Shown here piece by piece: positions 24,981 to 36,306 of a stretch of DNA of 64,000 bases. This DNA is from Planctomycetota bacterium (GTDB lineage: Bacteria; Planctomycetota; J058; JAJDCP01), in contig JAJDCP010000048.1 of NCBI GenBank assembly GCA_029260765.1, forward strand, positions 1 to 64,000, written 5' to 3'. The notes beneath the pieces were generated by a model. The model searched no databases. It was not told the origin of the DNA and saw only the letters and a program-made list of their open reading frames with translations. A program made the translations under genes and the position numbers. The first letter of the stretch is position 1. Each line of letters starts with the position of its first letter.

Positions 24981-27686
24981 ATGGTCAGCAAGCAAGCCGA
25001 GCAACAGGACAGGCGCGTCAAGTGGGCACTTCTGATCTCGAGCCTCGTCTGTTGCGCGTTGCTCAGCAGCGCGGCCCTGAATGAGAACCTCTGGGCCGAA
25101 TGGGTACAGGTGCGTGGAGGATACGCCGCGCTGTTGCACGAAAAGGCTACCGATGAACGCGGGAGCGCCCTGGCCGAGCAGTTCGAGGTGCGCGTGATCC
25201 AGCACATCTCGCCCGCCTATGGCACCACCGATCGCTGTGCCACCTGCCACGCCGGTGTGGACGACCCGCGTATGGTCGATGCCGCGCAACCCTACCGGGT
25301 GCATCCGGGGCGCTGGGTTGAGATCCATGCGCCGGAGCAGTTCGGCTGTACCGTCTGCCACGGCGGCCAGGGACTTGCCACGGTCTCGGCGGACGCGCAC
25401 GGCGTGGTAGACTTCTGGGATCAGCCTCTGTTGGGTTCGCGCTATCTGTACAGCTCTTGTGCTCAGTGCCATGCCGAAGAGACCTTGTATGGCGCCGATG
25501 GTCTGATCGCCAGGGGGCTGCAGGGCGAGGTCTCGGAGGCCGCGTCGATGCTTGCGTTGGGACGCGCGCTGACCCAGAGCCGAGGCTGCCTCGGCTGCCA
25601 CAAGCTCGACGGCAAGGGAGGGACGCTCGGTCCGGCGTTGGACTTCGTCGGTGACAAGACCCGGCATGACCTGGATTTCTCGAATGTTGAGCACGCCGAA
25701 GGGGCAGGTGTGGCTGAGTGGTTGCGGATGCACTTCCTCGATCCCGACGCTGTGTCGCCCGGTTCGGTGATGCCGAAGGTCGCGACCACCGACTTCGAGG
25801 CGGATGCCTTGACTGCGTATATGCTGTCTCTGCGTACGCCGCTCGACGACGTGCGTATCGAGGGGGTGCACGCGCAGCTCGCTTTGACGGAGGGACCCTA
25901 TCTCTACGCACGCTACTGCTCGGCCTGTCACGGTCCTGAGGGCACGCTCGGCGATGTTCCCGACATCAACACGCCTTCGCTGCGCAATCTTGATGCCCAA
26001 GCCGTGGCCTCGGACGACTACTACCGCCTGATTATCGGCGGTGGCAAGAGCGGCACGCACATGCCCGCTTGGGAGAAGTCCGAAGGGGGCTTGAGCCGCG
26101 AAGAGATCGACACGGTGGTCGATTTCCTGCGCGGTTGGCAGGAAGAGCGCTCCAACATCGAGTTCGCTTCGTCCCGGCAGGGCAAGGTCCGGCGCGGCCG
26201 GGCCTACTATCAAGGGCTGTGCGCGAACTGCCACGGCGGCTCAGGCGAAGGGGGCCTGGGCAATGCGTTGCGTCCCGAGACCTTCTTGGCGCTGGCCTCC
26301 GATGACTTCCTGGCCCGGACGATTGTTGAAGGCCGGCCAGGGACGGCGATGCCGGCCTGGCGTCACCTGAGCACGCAAGCGGTCTCCGACTTGCTCGCCT
26401 ATCTGCGCAGCTGGCAGTCGAAGCCGCCGAGCCTGGCCGAAGTTGAGGAGAAGCTGCAGTCTGTCGACCATGGAACCCTGGCGGCCGCAGGCAAGCATAT
26501 CTTCCGCGGGAACTGCGCCGGCTGCCATGGAACCTCGGGGGAGGGCGCACTGGGTCCGGCCCTCAATGGTCCCAACATCGTGTCGAGCGTGGACACCAGG
26601 TATCTGTACCGTGCTATCAGCGAGGGGCGGCCCGGGACGGCGATGCCGAGCTGGCGCGCCATGACTGCCTACAAGCAGGCCAGCTTGATCGCCTACTTGC
26701 GAAGCTGGCAGCCGGAGATTCCCGCTTTGAAGCCCGTCACGCTGCGCGGCGACCCGATGGTCGGTGAGGTCCACTTCCTGCGTTCTTGTGCAGGCTGCCA
26801 CGGTAGCGAGGGACAAGGGGGTATGGGCCCGCAGTTGCTCAACAGTGTCTTCATCGATTCGGTCTCCGATGCGACTCTGCTCGAGTGGATCGGCCACGGC
26901 CGCAAAGGCACCGCGATGCGCGGCTTCCTGCCCGAAGCCTTTGGTGTGACACGGATGGACCGAGAGGACATCGCCGATGTCGTCGCCTGGATGCGCGAGG
27001 CTGGCAGCCGGGGGCAACCATTGATCAAGCGCGAGGGCACCGGCGATGCAGTGCTGGGTGGAGAGTTGTTTGCCGGCAACTGCGCAGCCTGCCACGGTGT
27101 CCATGGCGAGGGTGCCTCGGGCCCGCAGTTGAACAACTCCGGCTTCCTGGCTGCAGCTTCCGACGGTTTCTTGACCGGGACCATCGCGATGGGCCGCAGC
27201 GGAACACCGATGCAGTCGATGGTCCACGGGGGGGGCGGCATCGCCCAGATCGAGCCTGAGCAGGTTCGTGACGTGGTCGCGTATCTGCGCCAATGGGAGC
27301 CAGAGACGAACTGGCGGGTCCCCCGCAGGTTGGCTGAACAGAGCTATCCTACGATTCGGGCCGGACGCGAGCTGTTCACCTCGCACTGTTCCGGCTGCCA
27401 TGGTCCCAATGGCAAGGGCAGCCAGGAGGGTGAGGACTACTTCGCTCCAGCGCTCAACAATCCCGAGTTCTTGCGAGCAGCCTCCGACGGCTTTTTGACC
27501 GCGACCATCGCTCGAGGCCGACAGGGAACGCCGATGCGTCCCTTCGGCGACCAGGCCGGGGGTATCTCCTCCCTGAGCGGCGACGACATCGCTGACCTGG
27601 TCTCGGCGATCCGGGCTTGGCAAGATGAGCCGACCAGCACCGCGTCGGTACCAGATCCTCAAGGGGGCAGCTATGCGACCGACTGA
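24981..27686 (+). CDS. Ten-haem c-type cytochrome of the bc complex
   Basis: A 901-residue protein with one N-terminal membrane anchor (WALLISSLVCCALLSSAAL) and ten CxxCH motifs: CATCH, CTVCH, CAQCH, CLGCH, CSACH, CANCH, CAGCH twice, CAACH and CSGCH, from about residue 86 to 803. The C-terminal two thirds are five or six tandem mono-haem modules of the form CAGCHGxxGEGxxGPxLN ending in a Met-ligand GTAMPxW or GTPM. It is expected to accept electrons from the Rieske centre in the periplasm and pass them to soluble carriers. Standard cytochrome c1 has one haem, so this is a greatly expanded electron wire. Confidence 0.92.
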   Translation: MVSKQAEQQDRRVKWALLISSLVCCALLSSAALNENLWAEWVQVRGGYAALLHEKATDERGSALAEQFEVRVIQHISPAYGTTDRCATCHAGVDDPRMVDAAQPYRVHPGRWVEIHAPEQFGCTVCHGGQGLATVSADAHGVVDFWDQPLLGSRYLYSSCAQCHAEETLYGADGLIARGLQGEVSEAASMLALGRALTQSRGCLGCHKLDGKGGTLGPALDFVGDKTRHDLDFSNVEHAEGAGVAEWLRMHFLDPDAVSPGSVMPKVATTDFEADALTAYMLSLRTPLDDVRIEGVHAQLALTEGPYLYARYCSACHGPEGTLGDVPDINTPSLRNLDAQAVASDDYYRLIIGGGKSGTHMPAWEKSEGGLSREEIDTVVDFLRGWQEERSNIEFASSRQGKVRRGRAYYQGLCANCHGGSGEGGLGNALRPETFLALASDDFLARTIVEGRPGTAMPAWRHLSTQAVSDLLAYLRSWQSKPPSLAEVEEKLQSVDHGTLAAAGKHIFRGNCAGCHGTSGEGALGPALNGPNIVSSVDTRYLYRAISEGRPGTAMPSWRAMTAYKQASLIAYLRSWQPEIPALKPVTLRGDPMVGEVHFLRSCAGCHGSEGQGGMGPQLLNSVFIDSVSDATLLEWIGHGRKGTAMRGFLPEAFGVTRMDREDIADVVAWMREAGSRGQPLIKREGTGDAVLGGELFAGNCAACHGVHGEGASGPQLNNSGFLAAASDGFLTGTIAMGRSGTPMQSMVHGGGGIAQIEPEQVRDVVAYLRQWEPETNWRVPRRLAEQSYPTIRAGRELFTSHCSGCHGPNGKGSQEGEDYFAPALNNPEFLRAASDGFLTATIARGRQGTPMRPFGDQAGGISSLSGDDIADLVSAIRAWQDEPTSTASVPDPQGGSYATD

Positions 27687-28236
27687 GATTCTGCGTGAAG
27701 AACATCAGGTCATCCTGAGCGTGCTCAGTTGCCTGGAGACGGCGCTCGCCGACTGCCAGGCGCAGGGGAAGGCAGACTCCGAGAGCTTCCCGCGCTTTGT
27801 GTTTTTCTTCCGCAAGTTCGCTGACCATTGGCATCACGGCAAAGAGGAAGACCTCCTGTTTCCGGCGCTCGAGCGGGCGGGCATGCCGGCAACCCCTGGA
27901 CCGCTCGCCGTGATGCGCTACGAGCACGACCAGGGTCGGGCCCTGGTTGCCGCCATGGCGGAGCATGTCGAAGGGGCCATGCAGGGAGAGGCCACACACT
28001 TGTATGGCCTGATCCAGGCAGGAGAGAGCTTCCTCGAGTTGCTCCGTAACCATATCGCCAAAGAAGACCGCGTGCTGTTCGGGATGGCCGACAGGCTGTT
28101 GTCTGCCGAGCAGACCCGCGCATTGCTTGAGGCTTACGCGCGCAGGGATCAAGAAGATTCGGATCCCGGGCTGGGTGACGAGGGCCGCAAGGTTGCTCAG
28201 GCACTGGTAGACCGTTGGCTGGGCGAGAGGGTCTGA
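27673..28236 (+). CDS. Hemerythrin-like HHE-domain protein
   Basis: A 187-residue four-helix protein of the hemerythrin HHE type. Candidate di-iron ligands are in LREEHQ, DHWHHGKEEDLLFP, YEHDQGR and NHIAKEDRVLF. Such proteins bind oxygen or nitric oxide or handle iron. ATG 27673 has a G-rich Shine-Dalgarno 5 bases upstream and overlaps the end of the cytochrome gene by 14 bases, so it is translated with the bc complex. A role in O2 or NO sensing or protection of the respiratory chain is inferred. Confidence 0.85.
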   Translation: MRPTEILREEHQVILSVLSCLETALADCQAQGKADSESFPRFVFFFRKFADHWHHGKEEDLLFPALERAGMPATPGPLAVMRYEHDQGRALVAAMAEHVEGAMQGEATHLYGLIQAGESFLELLRNHIAKEDRVLFGMADRLLSAEQTRALLEAYARRDQEDSDPGLGDEGRKVAQALVDRWLGERV

Positions 28237-28321
28237 GCGCGGCTGCGGAGGGGCCCTGGTGCCTTCGCGCACAAGTTCCGGTACATCCGGACGATGCGTG
28301 CGTCGTGAATAGCAAATTCTT

Positions 28322-28425
28322 GTAGGGGAGGGGTTTACCCCCTCCCGCGGCTACCGGGCGAGCGAAGCGTCCGAGTCTGCGAGAGCGAAGCGTCCGAGTC
28401 CTCGAGGTGTAAACCCCGCCCCTAC
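28322..28425. repeat. Large inverted repeat enclosing two direct repeats
   Basis: GTAGGGGAGGGGTTTAC (28322-28338) and GTAAACCCCGCCCCTAC (28409-28425) pair over 17 bp with one mismatch. The 70-base interior holds two exact copies of an 18-bp sequence, GAGCGAAGCGTCCGAGTC, at 28360-28377 and 28383-28400. It sits between the convergent hemerythrin and hybrid-kinase genes and codes for nothing. It may be a MITE/REP-type element and could also serve as a two-way terminator. Confidence 0.8.
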
Positions 28426-28455
28426 GGGGTGTACCGGGATTTTCGCGGTGGGGCC

Positions 28456-31224
<2,769 letters not shown>

Positions 31225-31280
31225 ACCAGACTCCTCCTCCTTGTACGCCATTCAGCGCTGATGCGCCAACGCTGCGGTGC

Positions 31281-33194
31281 CTACACTCCGCATGCCCAGC
31301 CGCGCACGAAGCTGAAGCGCTCCATCGTGATCGCGCCGGTGGGGCAACGTTCTGCACACAGGGCGCAACGGATGCAGGCGGTCTCATCCTTGACGATGGC
31401 CGAGCATTCATCTGCGTTCATGCCCTGCTGCTCGGCCAGCTGCGCGACCTTCTCATGTCCGACGATATCGCTCAACGGAACGATGCGCAGGCACTGCTCG
31501 GGGCAGACTTCGACACAGCCGCCGCAGAGCACACACTTGCTGCCGTCGAAGATCGTGTTGACTCCACAGTCGAGGCAACGGCCTGCTTCGGCGCGCGCGC
31601 TCTCAGGGGTGAGGTCGCGTTCGACAATCATCCTCTGCGACTGGATGCGCTCTTCAGCCGAGGCTGTGGGCAGGTCGCAGCGTAGCCGTTTCTCATAGGC
31701 CTGTTCACGATGGTAGTCGGGCAGCGGGAAGTGCAGCTCCAGGTCTTCAGCTTCCAGGCTTCGGCCGGTCTGTTTCTGATAGATCGCCCGTGCCACAGCC
31801 TTGCCCGAGGCGACGGCGTGGATCAAAAGGCGTGTCCCGTAGGCCAGGTCGCCCGCGACGTAGACATCGTCCGCTGAGGTCGTTCCATGCACCGGGTCGC
31901 AGCGGATCAGGCCCCGTTCGGTCATTTCCAGGTCGTCGCAGTCGAGGAAGCCGATCTCGAAGGTCTGGCCGATGGCAACCAGCACAGTGTCGCAAGGGAT
32001 CTCCGTGATGTCTTTGGCGTCGAACTCCGGCTTGAAGCGGCGATTCTCGTCAAACACCCGCAGGCAGCGTTGAAAACGCACGCCCGTGACCTTGCCGTCT
32101 TTGCCCAGGATCTCCACGGGCCCCATGCTGTTGCGGCGCACAACGCCCTCTTCATCGCCTTCGTGGATCTCGATGTCGTCCGCCGGCATCTCCTCGAGAG
32201 ACTCGAGCGAGCACAGCGTAACCTTCGAGTCCGCACCGCCCTCGCGTTTTGCCGTGCGGGCCGTGTCGAGCGAGATCTGCCGCAGAACGCTTCGGCCCAC
32301 GTCGTAGGCCACGTTGCCACCGCCGATCACCACGACTCTGCTGCCCACAGGGAACTTCTTGCCGAGCGAGATGTCGCGCAGGAACTCGACACCGCCGTGC
32401 ACGCCTTCGAGATCACCACCAGGGATCGGAAGCGCGCGCGAACGTTTGGCTCCCACCGCGACGACGACCGAGTCGTGTCGTTCGCGCAGCTCAGTGAAGC
32501 TGACGTCCTTGCCGACCTCGGTCTCCGTGCGGGCTTCGACGCCCAGCGCCAGGATCGCCGCCACCTCGGCTTGGATCACCTTGCGGGGCAGGCGGTACTC
32601 TGGAATGCCGAGCGCCAGCATGCCCGCAAGCACGGGCTCCATCTCATAGATCGTGACACCGAAGCCGAGCAGGGCCAGATCGTGCGCAGCGGCAAGACCT
32701 GCGGGGCCCGAGCCGATGATGCCGACGCTCTTTGCTTCGACCTTGGGAATGCTGCCCCGCGTCAGCGACTGCAGCAGGGGGAGCAGCTCGTTGTCTCGAC
32801 GGTTGCTGTGTGGCGTATGGCGTTGGGCCGCCTCTTTGAGGAACTCGATCAGGCCGACACCCCCATCGGCGCGCGACTCTGGGCCGTAGCGTTCGCAGAC
32901 GAAGCGCTTGAGCGCCCTGATCGCGATGGGCGCGTCGATGCTGCCGCGTCGGCAAGCCTGCTCGCAAGGGGCGCCGCAAACGCGGCCGCAGATCGAGGCC
33001 AGCGGATTGGGGCCACGGGCGATCAGGTAGGCCCGTTCGTTCTCGCCGTTCGCGATGGCGCGCACGTAGCCGCGCGCATCTGTGTTGACGGGGCAGGCCT
33101 GTTGGCACTTGATCTGCGCGTTCCAGTACTCGGTGTCGGGAATGCGCACCGCCTCCGGTGACAGGGGAGGATTCTGCAGGTCGGTTGTCAGCAT
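31281..33194 (-). CDS. GltD-like Fe-S flavoprotein oxidoreductase
   Basis: A 637-residue protein of the glutamate-synthase-small-subunit type. It has an N-terminal Cys-rich domain (CQQACPVNTDARGYVRAI, CGRVCGAPCEQACRRG), FAD-binding GIIGSGPAGLAAAHDLA, NAD(P)-binding VVVIGGGNVAYDVGRS and DDVYVAGDLAYG. The C-terminus has two 4Fe-4S motifs, CVLCGGCVEVCP and CIRCALCAERCP. Such modules feed NAD(P)H electrons to iron-sulfur partners. ATG 33194 has GGAG upstream. Being within the nap gene set, it may link the NAD(P)H pool to the ferredoxins, which is not part of standard Nap systems. Confidence 0.85.
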   Translation of the reverse strand: MLTTDLQNPPLSPEAVRIPDTEYWNAQIKCQQACPVNTDARGYVRAIANGENERAYLIARGPNPLASICGRVCGAPCEQACRRGSIDAPIAIRALKRFVCERYGPESRADGGVGLIEFLKEAAQRHTPHSNRRDNELLPLLQSLTRGSIPKVEAKSVGIIGSGPAGLAAAHDLALLGFGVTIYEMEPVLAGMLALGIPEYRLPRKVIQAEVAAILALGVEARTETEVGKDVSFTELRERHDSVVVAVGAKRSRALPIPGGDLEGVHGGVEFLRDISLGKKFPVGSRVVVIGGGNVAYDVGRSVLRQISLDTARTAKREGGADSKVTLCSLESLEEMPADDIEIHEGDEEGVVRRNSMGPVEILGKDGKVTGVRFQRCLRVFDENRRFKPEFDAKDITEIPCDTVLVAIGQTFEIGFLDCDDLEMTERGLIRCDPVHGTTSADDVYVAGDLAYGTRLLIHAVASGKAVARAIYQKQTGRSLEAEDLELHFPLPDYHREQAYEKRLRCDLPTASAEERIQSQRMIVERDLTPESARAEAGRCLDCGVNTIFDGSKCVLCGGCVEVCPEQCLRIVPLSDIVGHEKVAQLAEQQGMNADECSAIVKDETACIRCALCAERCPTGAITMERFSFVRGWACGV

Positions 33195-33211
33195 GAGTTT
33201 CTCCGAGTGTC

Positions 33212-33301
33212 CTACATGGCCGAAATGCGCACTTCCAGCGGCTGCGTGAGCAGCCACCGGCTCAGGAGGCTGGACAGGATCAGAGGCAGATGGGCGTTCA
33301 T
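33212..33301 (-). CDS. Tiny hydrophobic peptide ORF in the nap operon
   Basis: A 29-residue ORF in the gap between the periplasmic protein gene and the GltD-like gene. Its ATG (33301-33299) overlaps the TGA of the upstream gene by one base (TGATG), GGAGG lies 7 bases before it and it ends in TAG. The peptide begins MNAHLPLILSSLLSRWLL, a short amphipathic or membrane-seeking helix. It is unrelated to anything I know. The coupling and ribosome site argue that it is translated; it could also only keep ribosomes moving to the next gene. Confidence 0.45.
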   Translation of the reverse strand: MNAHLPLILSSLLSRWLLTQPLEVRISAM

Positions 33302-33942
33302 CAGTGCGCCTCCGCAGTCTGGGCTCCGGCATTGCTCTGCTTGGCCTTACTTTGCTCGGCCCGACTTTGCTCGGCCTTGCTTTGTTTGGCCTTGCGCCGC
33401 GCCATCTTGATCCGCATGGCCCGCACAATCACGATGAACAGCAGCATGCCGCCGAACACCCCGCCAAGCACGGTCCAGGGTGAACCTGGCGTGCCGACGA
33501 CCATCGGCAGGTCGAGCATCCAGGGGGCATTCTCCGCTTCGTACTCGATCCGGATCAGGTAGTTGGCTTCGTTGACGAAGCGCGGATGGAAACGGAAGAT
33601 CGCGAGCTCTGCCTCCGATTCTACCGGGCCGTAGACGATCGGGTCCTCTCCGAACAAGTTGTCTTCGAACACGGTCAGCGAAACCTTGCCCGGAAATGCC
33701 TCTCCGCTGTCGATGCGTCTGAGATCCACGTGCAGGTCGCAGCGCTCGCCGGGTTTGGGAATGCCCGGGTAGCCCGTCATGAGTACCTGGTACGCCCCGG
33801 CATCGACCTTGTAGGTCAGGATCGGAGTCTGCGGGTACTGTTCGTCATAGGCGTAGTGCGGAATCCCGAGGATGTGATGGGCGCTCACGGGTACGGCCAG
33901 CAAGGCCAACAGGACGCTCCCCAGATAGAGTGGGCGTCTCAT
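33301..33942 (-). CDS. Periplasmic, membrane-anchored protein of the nap operon
   Basis: A 213-residue protein with an N-terminal signal (MRRPLYLGSVLLALLAVPVSA), then HHILGIPHYAYDE, a His-rich opening that could bind metal. A beta-rich domain similar in layout to FixH/YtkA-like proteins follows, then a C-terminal membrane helix and a basic cytoplasmic tail. The tail holds about five AEQSK-like units encoded by 15-bp repeats. ATG 33942 overlaps the napH-like stop. The function is unknown; metal or assembly factor for the reductase is a guess. Confidence 0.65.
   Translation of the reverse strand: MRRPLYLGSVLLALLAVPVSAHHILGIPHYAYDEQYPQTPILTYKVDAGAYQVLMTGYPGIPKPGERCDLHVDLRRIDSGEAFPGKVSLTVFEDNLFGEDPIVYGPVESEAELAIFRFHPRFVNEANYLIRIEYEAENAPWMLDLPMVVGTPGSPWTVLGGVFGGMLLFIVIVRAMRIKMARRKAKQSKAEQSRAEQSKAKQSNAGAQTAEAH
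33332..33391 (-). repeat. Four 15-bp tandem repeats inside a coding region
   Basis: Units of the form TTGCTTTGCTCGGCC encode the tail repeat (A-K-Q-S-K)/(A-E-Q-S-R) of the periplasmic protein. Copies differ by a few bases, so copy number may vary between strains. Confidence 0.8.
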
Positions 33943-35027
33943 GCTGCCACCTCCTGCTCTTCGGGCCTGACGCCTCGTTTCTCGGCAAGCGCGACCGGTT
34001 CTTTGGACGGCCGCAGCCGGTCCCAGAGTTTGTAGTCGAGCGCCTTGTCTCCACAGGATGAGATGCACAGCCCACAGCTGTCGCAGTCCATGCCCATCAC
34101 GTCCTGCATGGGTCTGAGGGCCATCGGGCAGACCCGGTTGCAGTTGCCGCAGCCGGTGCAGGCTTCTGCGTCGCGTTTGACCCGGATGAGTCGCGCAGCG
34201 CCCAGCAGGCTGTAGAGTGCGCCTCCTGGGCACATGACCCGGCACCACCAGCGGGGCGCCAGCAACAATTCGAACAGCGCGATCCCGCCGAGCAGTGCGC
34301 TTCCCCAACCCAACCCGGACAGCCAGAAGCGCGGCCCGAATTCGCCCAGCTCTGCGCTGTCGAAGAATGCGAAGACCAGCTCGTGCAGCTCGCGCCCGAG
34401 CACGGCCGGCGGGTAGACCATGCCCAGCATGGGCAGACCCAACAGCGCAGATCCCGCCAAACCCAATCCGAGCAGCCAATACTTGCTTTGCCGCGGCGGG
34501 CGCAGGTTGCGGGGCTTGAGCTCGAGCCAACGCAGGAAGTTGCGCAGCTTATCGTTCAGCTCGAGCAAGAAACCCACCGGGCACAGCCAAGAACAGAAGA
34601 CCCGTCCAAGCACCAGCGTCAAGAGCACGGGAATGCACACCCCGACCAGCAAGACCCACGGCAGACGTGCGCTTGCCAACGCGCTCTCGCTGGCGGCAAG
34701 CGGATCGGTAAAAGAGACGCCGGCCAGCTCGAGCGACCACGGGCCCCCGCGCACACTACCCGACGTCTCGAGCACGACCTTGCGGTTCCGTACCATGCGA
34801 TTCACGCGGAACTTCTCGTGATCGGGCAAGCTGCGCAAGCCGTCATCGATCAGCTCCAGTACCTCGCCCTGCACGCTGCCGTCCCACTTCTCGAGGTTCT
34901 TGTCGAGCTCGCGGGCCATCAGGTAGTTGGTGTAGCGGGCCATGGCAGGAGCCATCAGCGCCACGGCCAGGAATCCCAGCTGGACGCTGCGGCGCAGCCA
35001 CTGCAATTTCTGGATGCGTGTCCTCAT
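33939..35027 (-). CDS. napH: NapH-like quinol dehydrogenase membrane ferredoxin
   Basis: A 362-residue membrane protein with about five hydrophobic segments, a CxxxCP pair in VFCSWLCPVGFLLEL and CRVMCPGGALYSL, and two C-terminal 4Fe-4S motifs (CTGCGNCNRVCP, CDSCGLCISSC). NapH proteins take electrons from quinol and pass them to NapG. A periplasmic domain of about 110 residues between the first two helices is longer than in enterobacterial NapH and recalls NosR/CcoG-type relatives. Both ends overlap neighbouring genes (ATGA at 35027). Confidence 0.8.
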   Translation of the reverse strand: MRTRIQKLQWLRRSVQLGFLAVALMAPAMARYTNYLMARELDKNLEKWDGSVQGEVLELIDDGLRSLPDHEKFRVNRMVRNRKVVLETSGSVRGGPWSLELAGVSFTDPLAASESALASARLPWVLLVGVCIPVLLTLVLGRVFCSWLCPVGFLLELNDKLRNFLRWLELKPRNLRPPRQSKYWLLGLGLAGSALLGLPMLGMVYPPAVLGRELHELVFAFFDSAELGEFGPRFWLSGLGWGSALLGGIALFELLLAPRWWCRVMCPGGALYSLLGAARLIRVKRDAEACTGCGNCNRVCPMALRPMQDVMGMDCDSCGLCISSCGDKALDYKLWDRLRPSKEPVALAEKRGVRPEEQEVAA

Positions 35028-35623
35028 CAGGCGGCCTCCGGAATCGGAACGCGCGGGCTGTGCACACGGATCGCACGGAGCCCCTCGACGGGGCACGCCT
35101 CTTCACACAGCCCACACCCCACGCAGGCATCCTGCACGAAGGGTTGGTTGCGCCAGCTCTGCGTGATGGCGCGGTTTTTCAGCGGACAGATGGTGTGGCA
35201 GGCTCCGCAGATGCCTTCGCCCGTGAACGAAACACACAGCTGCTCATCGACGACTGCCCGGCCCATGGTGGCCTCAGCCATCGCGGTGACGGGCAGGAGT
35301 GCGCCCGTCGGACAGACGGGTCCGCACTTCAGGCACAGGGTGCACGCGCGGGTCGCGGGCATGATGTACGGCGTGCCGGCGAGGTCGCCCGTTTCGGGTC
35401 CGAACAGCTCGATGCAGTTGGGTTCGCAGACCTCAACACAACGCTTGCAGCTGTCGCAGAGCTCGATGAACTGGCTCTCATCGACAGCACCCGGAGGCCG
35501 CAACACGCCGAGTGGCCCCCGCATTCCAGCGATGGGCGCCGTGGCCGCAGGTTGCGCATCCTCGGGGGAGAATCTCGAGAACAGCGAGCGGAAGAAGCCC
35601 CTGCGATCGGTCTCGCCGCTCAT
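35027..35623 (-). CDS. NapG/NapF-like ferredoxin, second copy
   Basis: A 198-residue protein with a TAT-like start (DRRGFFRSLFSRF) and four 4Fe-4S motifs: CDSCKRCVEVCEPNC, CTLCLKCGPVCP, CGACHTICP and CVGCGLCEEACP. It probably relays electrons between NapH and the catalytic subunit. It is shorter than the upstream paralogue and lacks a clear hydrophobic core after the twin Arg, so it may stay cytoplasmic as NapF does. The 4-base overlaps on both sides show tight coupling. Confidence 0.8.
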   Translation of the reverse strand: MSGETDRRGFFRSLFSRFSPEDAQPAATAPIAGMRGPLGVLRPPGAVDESQFIELCDSCKRCVEVCEPNCIELFGPETGDLAGTPYIMPATRACTLCLKCGPVCPTGALLPVTAMAEATMGRAVVDEQLCVSFTGEGICGACHTICPLKNRAITQSWRNQPFVQDACVGCGLCEEACPVEGLRAIRVHSPRVPIPEAA

Positions 35624-36273
35624 GCTGTGGCACCCCGGTTCTTGGCCGGGCGGATGCGGATGGATTGGGGGTAGGTCAGGCAGGCGCGCTCACACAAGCC
35701 ACAGCCCACGCACAGCTCAGGATCGATCAGTGGTTTCTCCCACAGACCTGCGCGCAGCGCTTTGCCCTCGAAGGGGCAGGCACGCACACAAGCACCGCAG
35801 GATGAGCCATTGAAGGAATAGCAGAGACTGGTGTCGACCTCGGCGGTGCCCATGTTGACGCTGGCCTGGATGGCAGCGGAGTCGCGTGCGACGGGCTGGA
35901 GCGCGCCCGTCGGGCAGGCCGCCGTGCAGAGCAATTGGTCGCCTGCGGCGCCGTTGCAGAGAATGCAGCCCTGGCGGCGCGGGAGGATGACGGGGGTGCC
36001 GCGCTCACCATGGGCGGGTTTGGCAGCCAGGTCGCGGCCCGAATCTTCGCTGAAGGCCACGATGGCCCGGTTGGGGCAGGCATCCGCGCAGCGCCCACAG
36101 CGGATACAGGTGGCGAGGAAGTCCTCTTCGCTGAGGGCTCCGGGCGGACGCAGGGCTTCACTGCGACCATCCGCACCCGCGCTGCTGATGCCGCCGCCCA
36201 AAGCGAGCCAGCCGGCGACGCTCAGGGCGCCGCCACACAGCGATCGTAGGAATCCTCGACGCGAGTTGCTCAT
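35620..36273 (-). CDS. napG: NapG-like TAT-exported ferredoxin
   Basis: A 217-residue protein with a TAT signal (SRRGFLRSLCGGALSVAGWLAL) and four 4Fe-4S motifs: CIRCGRCADACP, CILCN with LLCTAACP, CGACVRACP and CVGCGLCERAC. NapG sits at the periplasmic face of NapH and transfers quinol electrons to the reductase. ATG 36273 follows GGAGG by 6 bases. It follows the catalytic-subunit gene by 33 bp. Confidence 0.85.
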   Translation of the reverse strand: MSNSRRGFLRSLCGGALSVAGWLALGGGISSAGADGRSEALRPPGALSEEDFLATCIRCGRCADACPNRAIVAFSEDSGRDLAAKPAHGERGTPVILPRRQGCILCNGAAGDQLLCTAACPTGALQPVARDSAAIQASVNMGTAEVDTSLCYSFNGSSCGACVRACPFEGKALRAGLWEKPLIDPELCVGCGLCERACLTYPQSIRIRPAKNRGATA

Positions 36274-36306
36274 CACCTGCCTCCAATGGCCCGAATTGGG
36301 TTGGCC

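Noticed and set aside
23262..26234. A 990-codon open frame on the minus strand opposite the cytochrome genes
   Set aside because: It is antisense to clear Rieske, cytochrome b and multihaem cytochrome genes. Long antisense frames are expected in high-GC DNA, and the product has no recognisable motif.
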